Positions 26,606 to 36,300 of a DNA stretch of 64,000 bases are shown here, one piece after another. Within the stretch, counting starts at the first letter, position 1. The number at the start of each line of letters is the position of its first letter. Source of the stretch: Hyphomicrobium sp. (GTDB lineage: Bacteria > Pseudomonadota > Alphaproteobacteria > Rhizobiales > Hyphomicrobiaceae); NCBI RefSeq assembly GCF_019753045.1, contig NZ_JAIELN010000014.1:1-64000 (forward strand), in the 5' to 3' direction. A program made the translations under genes and the position numbers. The notes below the pieces were generated by a model. That model did no database searches. It had not been told where the DNA came from and was given only the letters and a program-made list of their open reading frames with translations.

Positions 26606-29600
26606 TTAAATCGCGCTCGCGTCGGATAACTCCGCGCTGCTGTCGAAATGGAAAACCGCAGCCGGTCCGGCTTGATCACTGGGCTTAGCGCACGCCTTTT
26701 CCAGAGCTCTGTTGAGGTGCCCCATCAGCACTTGGGAATTGGCTCCGAGCATAAGGGTATCGTGATTGCCGGGGATCACTACGGTTTCAACGCCGCCCGT
26801 TATCACCTTGTCCCAACCATAGGAGAGTTCTTCGCTTCTGAAGACGTAACTCGCGCTTGCCGCCCGGAACAGGATCGCTCGGCCGGACCACGGCTCAGGG
26901 TGGTATTTCGAAGCCGCGTTACCGAAATTATCCGTAAGATGACGATTCCGGAGGTGCAGGGGAACAATCTTGTTTTGCCGGATGCAACGTGAGATCTGCC
27001 AGCGCTCGCGTGCTTCGCGGAGCCAATGAAGTCTGACTGATACGATGTCCCTGAGGTAGCCGAGGCCTTCATTACGCAGGCGCGAAACCTTGCGCGCGAA
27101 GTCTACGGTCTGGATGGGCATTTGCGGATGATAGGTATCGAAGAAGACGACGAGAGGTACGTCTTCGCCGAGTTCGGTCAACTGCCGCGCCATTTCGAAC
27201 GCGACCACACCCCCGCCGGAATAGCCCGCCAGCAGATAGGGACCATGTGGCTGCTGTATGCGGATTTCCTCGAGATAGGCCTTAGCCATCTCTTCTATAG
27301 ATTCGTGCGGCCGGCTCGTCCCATCGATGCCGCGGGCCTGCAAACCAAAGAATGGCTGTTCAACCTGCAGCCCCCGGGAAATATCGCGGAAGTTGAGGAC
27401 GTTGCCGCCGGCGCCATGGACGCAGAACAGGGCCGGGCGATTTCCGCCTTTGGCAATGCTGACCAGATACTGAAAGCGCTTCGGCGCGGGTTGTGTTCTT
27501 GCGCCAGCCCCGGCCGCTGTTTCCAACGGTTTGATGCTTGTCGCAGAATCCGTAGCCGGCGGCGCGTCGCCTGCGGCGGGCGGCGATGAAGCTTCTGCTT
27601 CGTCCGCTTTGAAAGGACCGCGCAGCAGTTCCGCCGTCGCGGCAATCGTCGGAGCCTGAAACAGAACGGATAGTGGCAACTCGACCGCGTAATGCTTGCA
27701 GATCCGATTGAGGAGACGGACTGCGATCAGCGATTGACCCCCGAGTTCGAAGAAGTCGTCCGTGATCGAAATATGCGGTACGCCGAGCATCTCCTTCCAC
27801 ATTGCCGCCAGTTCCCGCTCGACTGTGTCGCGGGGCGCGACGATATCGGTGTCGCTGCGCGCAGCGTCGGCCGAAACTTGGGCTGTGGTCGACCGCGCTC
27901 CAGACACGCGATGAGCGCCGGTATTCAGCCGGGAAAGCCAAAGTTCGACGTCGAGCGTCGAGGCAATGATTTGGGGAGAGATATCATTGGCAAGAATGCG
28001 GTCGAGCGCTTCCAATCCTTCCGAAGGCGTCATGCCTTCGCGCAGGTAGCCTTCCGCGGCGCTCTCCGCGACCCGCGGCTTGGCCGAAGCGGCGGTGTCT
28101 GAGACGGCGACGCCCGTCGTCGCGAACGATTGTGCGCGGCGCATGATATAGCGCTCAACGGATACGAGCACATTGCCGTGCTCATCGAGCAAGGTGGCAT
28201 CGAAGATCGCGCTTTTGCCGTCCGCGGAGCGCAATCTCACATGACTGTAAAGTTTCGAGGTAAGACCTTGGCGCACCAGAACGCGGCCGTATGAAAACGG
28301 CACGTAGAATTCCTCGAGGGCGTTGAAGCCCGGGATAAGCATCTGCGCTGCGCCCGTCGCCATGTCGAGCATACCGGGGTGCAGTGCGCACTCTGCAAGA
28401 TCGGAACTGTAGGCGTCCGGTAACGCGATGTGGATGAGCGCCTCGTTCTCTCCGAATTGGATCGACTCGATGTTGGCCCAGCGTGGACCGAAATCCATGA
28501 AGTGCTGCACAAGTCGACCGTTCGGCACCTCGACGGAACGGGAACAACGCTGGCGGATGGCCGGCACCGATTCCTGGGGCGCCGCCGGCGCATCGAAATA
28601 CGCTACGTGAGCCGTCGCGAAAGGCTGCTCCTTTGAATCGCCAAACGCAGTGAAGATATGATCGCCATTGCGGCTCAGCGTGATATTCAACGTACGCGTC
28701 TCATCGACGCCGACAGTAAACGGCTGCAGGAAAGTAAGGTCGCGGATCTCGATAGGTCTGTCTTCGGGCCGATGGGCCAAAGCCGCGCGCGCAAGCTCCA
28801 GGTATCCTGTGCCCGGCATCACCGATTGGCCGCCCTTGACGACATGATCCCCGAGCACCCAGTGCGTCTTCCGGCTCAGCGCCGAGCGGAAACGCGACTG
28901 TTCCGCGTCATCGCTCAAACACTCGCCGAGCGGGGGACCTGTATGGGCGACGGCTCGAACGCCATGCTGTTGCGGCTCGCGAACCAGTGTCGCAAGCATG
29001 CCGACTTTCCATGCGTTCCAGTCGATGCTGATGGTCCGCGTGCGGCAACCGCGTGCCGCGCGGGCCTTCGCGAGTGAGTCGAGGAAAGCATTCGCAGCCG
29101 TGTAGTCCACCTGTCCCGGCAGACCGAGAACCGAGCTGACCGACGAGAACAGCACCAGGAAATCCAATTCGCTCTCACCGAAGAGCGACTGCAATACCAA
29201 GGCGCCCTTGGCCTTGACATCGAGAACAGCCGAGTGGGCGACTGGCGGTCTGAGCGCGATCAGCTGATCCTGCAGCAGGCCGGCGCTATGGAAGACGCCA
29301 TTGATCCGGCCGAAACGCCGCCGCGCCTCTGAAATCACACCCGCCATGGCTCTGCGATCCGTGACGTCGGCCTCGGCCAGCATCACCTCGGCTCCCATGG
29401 CACGGAGCTTCCTGACGCCCCTGATCTTGCGCGAGGTATCGTCATCCTCGCCGTGGTCGTTCAGCCAGGAATTCCAGGCCGCTTCTTCAGGAAGCGCGGA
29501 GCGGCCGACGCTTACGAGACGGGCTTTCCCATGAAGCGCCAGATGCTCCATGACCTCTAAGCCAATGCCGCCAAGTCCACCCGTGATGAGGTAGACGCCG

Positions 29601-32600
29601 CGCTCCCGCAGCCAGGCACGCTGCGTCGGCGCCGGTTCAAGCGGCAATTGTTCGAAGCGTTGGACCCAACGGCCGTTCTTGCGAAGGACGACGAGGGGGC
29701 TGCGATTGTCGCCTTGCACCTCGGCCAGAAGCCGATCCGCGAGTTGAGCTTCGGCGTCCGACCCGGCTGGAGGGACGACCACATCCACAACGGAACATGA
29801 GGCTTCGGGCGTTTCGCGCGGCAAGACTCGGCAGACGCCTGCCAAGGTCGCCTTTTCAGGATGCACCTCTCGCTCGCCTTCGAGCGCTTCTATCGCCGTA
29901 CCGATTGCAGTCAGCCGGAAGCTATCCCCGCCCAAGGCAAACGCTTGCGATAAGTGAAACAGGCTATCGTAGTAACGAACGACGTCGCGATCCCAGGCGG
30001 CAAGATCAGCATCGGGTGCGGAACGCAAGAGCCGCCATGGACGCTGCGCCAAAGCCCAGAGGTGCACGACATGTGCAGGGCTCGCGTTTTCCTGGCGTAA
30101 CTCTGCCTTCAGTCGTGCGTAGTCTTCAGCGTTCGACGGATCGATGCCGAAGGCCAGTCCGCCGCGCACGGCGAAGCGGGATGCCGCCTCCACGGTCGCA
30201 ACCGTCGCGCCGGATCGGCGAAGACGTGTCACGAGCGCGCTCGCCAACGACGAGCCGTCCGTAAATATCAGCCAAGGCTTGCCGAGCTCTTCCGGCGACA
30301 GCGGATCGGGCTGAACAGAACGATGGAAGGATGGCGCAGAGAACCAGGTTGTTAGATCGTTCCTCCGTTTCAGCTGAGGCTGAGCGGAAGGGGCCACGCC
30401 CTTTTCAATCCAATACCGCTGATGCTCGAAGGGATACGTGGGGAGCGGCACCCGGCGTTGAGAACCGCGCTCCAACCGGCTGAGATCAATGTTGCCGCCA
30501 GCGGCCCACACCTTACCGACGGCTTCCAACAGGAACCCGACGTCGGACACGCTCTCCTGAGAATGGCGCAACGTATTGGCGACGACCGCGGCCTTGACCG
30601 GCTGCTGCCGGCATAGGCTCGAAAGCGTGCGTCCGGGACCTACCTCAATCAGTGCAACGCCACGGGTTTGCAACAACGTTGCCGCGCCTTCGTCGAAGCG
30701 CACCGTATTGCGCAGATGGCGAACCCAGTAGGTAGGGTCGGTTGCTTCGGCGTCGGTGATCCACGTTCCCGTCAAGTTGGAAACGAACGGGATCCGCGGC
30801 TTCTGGAACGCAATCTTCCGGCAGTAGCGTTCGAACTCCGGCAGGATCGGCTGAAGCATCGCCGAGTGCGCAGCGACATCGATGTGAACGCGCGTGAACT
30901 CGACTTGAGCGGCGGATAGCTTCTGCTCGAGGTTCGCGATCGCGCGAACGGGACCCGATGCGACGCACAGCGCCGGACCGTTGATCGCGGCGATAGAGAG
31001 TTCATCGCAGAGGAATGCGCGCGCTTCCGCCTCGGGAAGCGGGATGGATAGCATCGCACCACGGGGCAGCTTTTCGAACAGCCTGCCGCGCATCGCGACC
31101 AGAGAAATCGCATCGTGCATCGAAAGAACGCCGGCGACGCAAGCCGCCGCATACTCGCCCGCGCTATGGCCGATCAGGGCAGCAGGCGTCACGCCCCACG
31201 ATGCCAGCAGTTTGGCCAGCGCGTATTCTGTTGCGAAAAGAGCAGGCAGGGCGAGTGATGGCGCGGCGAGTCTCAGGTTCGAGATCTCAGCCGAGCTCGG
31301 GGGCGCGAACATCAGCGAGCGCAGATCGACACCAAGTTCTGGCTGAACGACGGCAAGACATTCGTCGATCGCCTTGCGATATTCAGGGAACTTTTCGTAA
31401 AGCTCCGCCCCCATTCCGCAATACTGCGCCCCGCCGCCGGGGAAAAGAAATGCCGTGGAATGAGGCTCGCGCGCGGCCTTGCCCGTGAACACTCGGCGCA
31501 CATCGTTCTCATCGAGCAATAGAGCGGCTGAGGCCGCGCTGTTCGCGACGAACGCCCGGCGACACTCGAAGCTCTCACGTCCATTCATCAGCGTGAAGGC
31601 GACGTCGTCGAGCCGTTGTTGCTGATCTCCGCGCAAGTGATCGGCGAGGTTCTTGGAAGCCGCATCGAGCGCCTTGTTGCTGCGCGCCGAGAGCACCAGC
31701 AACTGCGGTTCGTTTTCACGGCCGACGGTTGCCCTTCGCGGCGGTGCCTCTTCGAGCACGAGATGCGCGTTGGTGCCTCCAGCACCTAAGCTCGTGATGC
31801 CCGCGATCCGCCGCTTGCCGGACCGGACGTTCCACGGCTGAAGGTCGGCATTGACGAAAAACGGCGTGTTCGACAGATCGGCCTGCGGATTTGGCTTTCG
31901 GTAGTGAAGACTTGCTGGAAGCTCGCGGTGCTCGAGTGCGCAGATCACCTTGATGAGGCCACAAATGCCGGAGGCCTCGCCTGCGTGCCCGATATTGGAT
32001 TTGAGCGAGCCGATGGCGCACGACTGCTTCGGCACTTCCGGACCAAACGCCTCGACAAGCGCCGCGACCTCGATCGGATCGCCTATCAGCGTACCGGTTC
32101 CGTGGGCCTCAATGTACGATACGTCACTCGGGTCGATACCGGCCAGATCGAGTGCTTCGGAGATGACCCGTGCCTGCCCGCTGACGCTTGGCGCAAGATA
32201 ACCCACCTTGTCGGAACCGTCGTTGTTGACGGCAGAAGCCCGTATCACTGCACGAATGCAATCGCCGTCGCGGATGGCGTCCGAAAGCCGCTTCAGCAGA
32301 ACGCAACCCGTAGCCGAAGCCATGACGGTTCCACTGGCATCCGCGTCGAAGGGGCGGCAATGGCCGTCAGGCGAGAGGATCTCTCCGGGCCTATAGAGAT
32401 AACCGGTTTGCTCCGGATAGATCGTTGAGCCGCCAGCCAGCGCCACATCGCATTCGCCGTTGAGAAGGCTCTGACATGCGACGTGCACGGCGACGAGCGA
32501 CGACGAACAGGCCGTCTGCACGTTCATGCTCGGGCCGCTGAGGTTCAGCTCGTATGAAACCCGTGTGGCAAGGAAATTGGAGTCGTTGCCGGTATGGCGC

Positions 32601-33061
32601 AAAAGCCATGCGCCGATCGTTTCCAGCACCTCTTGGTTCGTGACGAGATTGTAAGTGAAATATTCGGTGGCGCCGGAGGAGGCAAAGACTCCGACCCGTC
32701 CGTCGATTTTTTCGCCTACGTAGCCCGCGTCCTCGAAAGCTTCCCAAGAGCATTCCAGAAAGAAACGGTGCTGCGGATCAAAGACCGCGGCATCGCGCGG
32801 CGACAATCCGAAGAATGCAGCATCGAATTGGTCTATTCCGTCCAGATAGCCGCAAGCTTTGACGTATGCCGGATCGCGAACGGTTTCGAGTGAAACGCCG
32901 GAGGCAAGTAATTCTTCTTCGCTGAATACGCGAATGGACTCGCGACCTTCTCTCAGGTTTTTCCAGAAGGTGGCGACGTTGGATGCACCTGGGAACCTGC
33001 CCGAAATGCCAATGATCGCTATCGCATGATCTTGGTCGTCGTTCCGATCCCCCTGTGTCAT
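26606..33061 (-). CDS. Modular type I polyketide synthase, KS-AT-KR-DH-ACP-TE
   Basis: A 2151-residue megasynthase. KS (10-440) has Cys185 in QTACSSSL and His320/His359 in EAHGTGT and NIGHA. AT (535-835) has Ser633 in GHSAGE and His732. Residues 905-1100 look like the structural half of a ketoreductase. KR (1150-1330) has TGGLGGIG, Tyr1320 and Asn1324. DH (1375-1645) lies after KR, with His1406 and Asp1566 in HPGMLD; its first motif has one extra residue (HVVKGGQSVMP). ACP Ser1777 is in LGGQSL. The TE (1865-2125) has Ser1948 (GYSGGG), Asp1975 and His2100. It makes one or more reduced, dehydrated extensions and releases the chain itself. It is divergent from the NRPS gene. Confidence 0.93.
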   Translation of the reverse strand: MTQGDRNDDQDHAIAIIGISGRFPGASNVATFWKNLREGRESIRVFSEEELLASGVSLETVRDPAYVKACGYLDGIDQFDAAFFGLSPRDAAVFDPQHRFFLECSWEAFEDAGYVGEKIDGRVGVFASSGATEYFTYNLVTNQEVLETIGAWLLRHTGNDSNFLATRVSYELNLSGPSMNVQTACSSSLVAVHVACQSLLNGECDVALAGGSTIYPEQTGYLYRPGEILSPDGHCRPFDADASGTVMASATGCVLLKRLSDAIRDGDCIRAVIRASAVNNDGSDKVGYLAPSVSGQARVISEALDLAGIDPSDVSYIEAHGTGTLIGDPIEVAALVEAFGPEVPKQSCAIGSLKSNIGHAGEASGICGLIKVICALEHRELPASLHYRKPNPQADLSNTPFFVNADLQPWNVRSGKRRIAGITSLGAGGTNAHLVLEEAPPRRATVGRENEPQLLVLSARSNKALDAASKNLADHLRGDQQQRLDDVAFTLMNGRESFECRRAFVANSAASAALLLDENDVRRVFTGKAAREPHSTAFLFPGGGAQYCGMGAELYEKFPEYRKAIDECLAVVQPELGVDLRSLMFAPPSSAEISNLRLAAPSLALPALFATEYALAKLLASWGVTPAALIGHSAGEYAAACVAGVLSMHDAISLVAMRGRLFEKLPRGAMLSIPLPEAEARAFLCDELSIAAINGPALCVASGPVRAIANLEQKLSAAQVEFTRVHIDVAAHSAMLQPILPEFERYCRKIAFQKPRIPFVSNLTGTWITDAEATDPTYWVRHLRNTVRFDEGAATLLQTRGVALIEVGPGRTLSSLCRQQPVKAAVVANTLRHSQESVSDVGFLLEAVGKVWAAGGNIDLSRLERGSQRRVPLPTYPFEHQRYWIEKGVAPSAQPQLKRRNDLTTWFSAPSFHRSVQPDPLSPEELGKPWLIFTDGSSLASALVTRLRRSGATVATVEAASRFAVRGGLAFGIDPSNAEDYARLKAELRQENASPAHVVHLWALAQRPWRLLRSAPDADLAAWDRDVVRYYDSLFHLSQAFALGGDSFRLTAIGTAIEALEGEREVHPEKATLAGVCRVLPRETPEASCSVVDVVVPPAGSDAEAQLADRLLAEVQGDNRSPLVVLRKNGRWVQRFEQLPLEPAPTQRAWLRERGVYLITGGLGGIGLEVMEHLALHGKARLVSVGRSALPEEAAWNSWLNDHGEDDDTSRKIRGVRKLRAMGAEVMLAEADVTDRRAMAGVISEARRRFGRINGVFHSAGLLQDQLIALRPPVAHSAVLDVKAKGALVLQSLFGESELDFLVLFSSVSSVLGLPGQVDYTAANAFLDSLAKARAARGCRTRTISIDWNAWKVGMLATLVREPQQHGVRAVAHTGPPLGECLSDDAEQSRFRSALSRKTHWVLGDHVVKGGQSVMPGTGYLELARAALAHRPEDRPIEIRDLTFLQPFTVGVDETRTLNITLSRNGDHIFTAFGDSKEQPFATAHVAYFDAPAAPQESVPAIRQRCSRSVEVPNGRLVQHFMDFGPRWANIESIQFGENEALIHIALPDAYSSDLAECALHPGMLDMATGAAQMLIPGFNALEEFYVPFSYGRVLVRQGLTSKLYSHVRLRSADGKSAIFDATLLDEHGNVLVSVERYIMRRAQSFATTGVAVSDTAASAKPRVAESAAEGYLREGMTPSEGLEALDRILANDISPQIIASTLDVELWLSRLNTGAHRVSGARSTTAQVSADAARSDTDIVAPRDTVERELAAMWKEMLGVPHISITDDFFELGGQSLIAVRLLNRICKHYAVELPLSVLFQAPTIAATAELLRGPFKADEAEASSPPAAGDAPPATDSATSIKPLETAAGAGARTQPAPKRFQYLVSIAKGGNRPALFCVHGAGGNVLNFRDISRGLQVEQPFFGLQARGIDGTSRPHESIEEMAKAYLEEIRIQQPHGPYLLAGYSGGGVVAFEMARQLTELGEDVPLVVFFDTYHPQMPIQTVDFARKVSRLRNEGLGYLRDIVSVRLHWLREARERWQISRCIRQNKIVPLHLRNRHLTDNFGNAASKYHPEPWSGRAILFRAASASYVFRSEELSYGWDKVITGGVETVVIPGNHDTLMLGANSQVLMGHLNRALEKACAKPSDQAGPAAVFHFDSSAELSDASAI

Positions 33062-33391
33062 GCAACCTCCGAGAATTTACCCCATACCGACTTCCCGATA
33101 GCGAATTCCCCATCGATGTGTTGGACGAGAAGGCTTGAGTAAGGCGTCAACTGAACCTGCATCAGCCTTTAATCAATGCCGGCTATTATACGCGAAGTGT
33201 TGATTTAAAATTAGTGTAAGGATGGATAGGTTGACTTGCATCAAAATGCGACTGGTTTGCATGTCCCACACTCTAGGCCAAAAGGCATAGGCCCTGCAAA
33301 AAATTCCGTTCAACATCGGACTTCGCTGTCCGGGTATGAATCGCGGATTAATTAATTTTGCATTGCAGACATCCTATTGAAAGTTCGAACA
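33062..33391. promoter_or_regulatory. Shared divergent promoter region of the PKS and NRPS genes
   Basis: About 330 bases separate the PKS ATG (33061, minus) from the NRPS ATG (33392, plus); both genes must be driven from here, so joint control is likely. The middle (33170-33300) is AT-rich compared with its flanks. I see only short inverted repeats (CGGAC 33317-33321 with GTCCG 33328-33332) and no clear consensus promoter or known operator. Confidence 0.55.
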
Positions 33392-36300
33392 ATGATCGAA
33401 GATTTGTATCCCCTTTCCCCCCTCCAGCAGGGAATGCTGTTCCACCATCTCGAGGCGCAAACTCCCGGTGTTGACGTGGAGCAGCTCGAGGTCGAACTCA
33501 ACGAGACGATCGACGCTAACCTTCTGGCGCGCGCCTGGGCCATTGTCGCCGCGCAGCATCCGATCCTTCGCACCCGCTTTAGCTGGAAGGATTTGCGAAA
33601 CCCCATTCAGGAAGTTTTAAGCGAGGTTAAAATCCCGCTCGACGTGCGGGATTTATCGGCATTGTCGCCTGACGAGCAGGTAGCGGCGCTCAGAGCCTTC
33701 CTGACGGAAGATCGATTGACGGCTTTGCCTTTGGACGTGGCGCCGCTCTGGCGTGTAACTCTATTTCACCTTGGTGCAGACCGGCACCAGCTTGTTTTCA
33801 CCTACTCCCACGCGATCCTCGACTCCTGCTTCGCGTTCATTGTCCGGGACGTGTTCGATACGTACGCCGCCCTTGGGCGAGGCGAACAACCGTCCTTTTC
33901 ACATCGTCCGCCGTATCGCGATTTTATAACCTGGCTCGGCGAGCATCTTGCGTCGAGCGCTGATGCTGCCGAGACTTTCTGGCGGACTGCCCTCGCGGGG
34001 TTTCAGACGCCGACCAACTTGGAGGCACTACGCCTTTCAAGTAGCTCGGCGCGCACATCCGGACCTCACGCCACGCTCGAGTTTGCGCTGTCTCCGGCGC
34101 ACACGGCGAAGCTTCACGCACTCTGCGATAAGGCTGGTCTGCGAACGTCGACTGTCATAGAGGCCGCCTGGGCGCTCGTGCTTTCGGCGTTTTCCGGCCG
34201 TGACGATGTCGCTTTTGGCGTTACGCGGACTTGCCGCCGGTCATCGATCAAGGACGCCGATCGGATCGTCGGGCTTTTCATCAATACCTTGCCCGTGCGG
34301 GTCAAGCTTGACGGCGATCTGAGTGCGCTCGAATTCTGCCAGCAAATGCGGCGCAATCAGATTGAAACGCGCGCCTTCGAGCATTCGCCCCTGCCGGATG
34401 TGCTTCGTCACAGCGAGCTGCCCCGCTCGCAGACTCTCTTCGACACGATTATCGTCTTCAACGCAGAGACCAACGACGCGCGCTTCAAGTCGTTTGGACC
34501 TGAGTGGCAACTCCGGCATTTCAAGCTGCACGACCAGACGAACTTTGCGTTCAACGTGATGGCCTACGACGGCCCTCAGATTACGTTCAAGCTCTCTTAC
34601 GATGCGGGCTGCTTTTCCCGATCGGCGGCGGACAGGATCGGCGACATGCTGCAAGTGGTGCTGCACGCGATCGCCGACAATCCGGATGCGAAGATTGCCA
34701 ATCTGCCGCGTCTCCCATCGCATGATGAGCAATTGGTGCTGCAGACCTGGAACGCGACGGACAAGCCGTTGCCCGGCCCCGGCTGCATTCACGAGGCCTT
34801 TGAAGCGCAGGTCGATCGTACGCCGGATGCAGTAGCGCTTGTCGATGGCAACAGGTCGATCACCTACCGCGAGTTGGACAAACGCGCCAATCAGCTGGCC
34901 CACGAGATCCTCGCCCAAGGCGTGAAGCCGGATCAGATGGTCGGAATTTTCATCGAGCGTTCCATCGAGATGATGGTGGGCCTCCTCGGCATTTTGAAAG
35001 CCGGCGCGGCGTATGTGCCGATGGACCCGTCTTACCCGAGCGAGCGCCTCGCGATCATTCTCGAAGACACGCAAGCGCGGATCGTCGTTACGACATCGGA
35101 CCTGCGCACCAAATTGCCCGTGGGATTGAATGTCATTTGCGCAGACCCAGCCGGTCAGAATGGAAATGACGAGCGGCCGCGGGTTGCGGTGAACGCCAAC
35201 AACCTGGCGTACGTGATCTTCACGTCCGGCTCCACGGGACGCCCCAAAGGCGTGATGCTGGAACACCACAACGTAACGAGCTTCTTCACCGGGATGGATC
35301 ATGCCCTCGGAACAGCGCCCGGCGTGTGGCTCGCAACAACCAGCATCTCGTTCGACATCTCGGTGCTCGAGCTGTTTTGGACGTTGGCTCGCGGATTTAA
35401 AGTGGTGATCCAGAAGGAAGCTGAGCGCGAGGCACGCGCGGCCCAGCAACGAGCCAGCGCCACACCCATCGATTTCAGCTTGTTCTATTTTGCAGCCGAC
35501 TCCGACGATGCCGCCGGCAAGGCCAGCGGCAGATACCGTCTGTTGCTTGAGGGCGCAAAATTTGCTGACGAGAATGGCTTTTCCGCTATCTGGACGCCGG
35601 AACGGCACTTCCATCCGTTTGGCGGTTTGTACCCGAACCCCGCGGTAACAGGTGCGGCAGTCGCGGCCGTCACGCGGCGCGTCGCCATCCGCGCCGGTAG
35701 CGTCGTGCTCCCCTTGCACAGTCCATTTCGTATCGCCGAAGAGTGGTCGATGGTGGACAATCTCTCCAACGGCCGCGTCGGTCTGAGCTTCGCCTCTGGC
35801 TGGCACGTACGCGATTTCGCTTTGCAGCCTCAAAACTACAAAAGCCGGCGCGAGCTTTTTGCCCGCGGTATCGAAACGGTCAAAGCGCTGTGGCGCGGCG
35901 AGGCCGTCGAAACGATCGATGGCGACGGGCAGACGGTTCAGCTGAAGACCTTCCCGCCGCCGGTGCAGAAAGAACCCAAATTATGGGTAACTGCCAGTTC
36001 GCATCCCGATACGTTTGCGCTCGCAGGGCGAATGGGCGCCAACGTCCTGACGAACCTTCTGGTGATGAAGCCCGAGCAGTTCATCGAGAACGTTGCCGTT
36101 TATCGCAAGGCCTGGGCCGAAGCGGGCCATGAGGGGCGGGGATCGGTGTCGCTGATGCTCCACACCTTCGTCGGTGCAGATGAAGAAGAAGTGCGGCGCA
36201 AGGTTCGCGGCCCCTTCATTGAATACCTCAAGACGTCGACCGACTTGGTCGCGAAGATGCGGTGGGAGTTGACTCCCTTTGCCAAGCGCGATGACCGCGA

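Noticed and set aside
34241-35833. A 530-codon frame antisense to the NRPS gene.
   Set aside because: Antisense shadow of the A and C domains; no domain seen.
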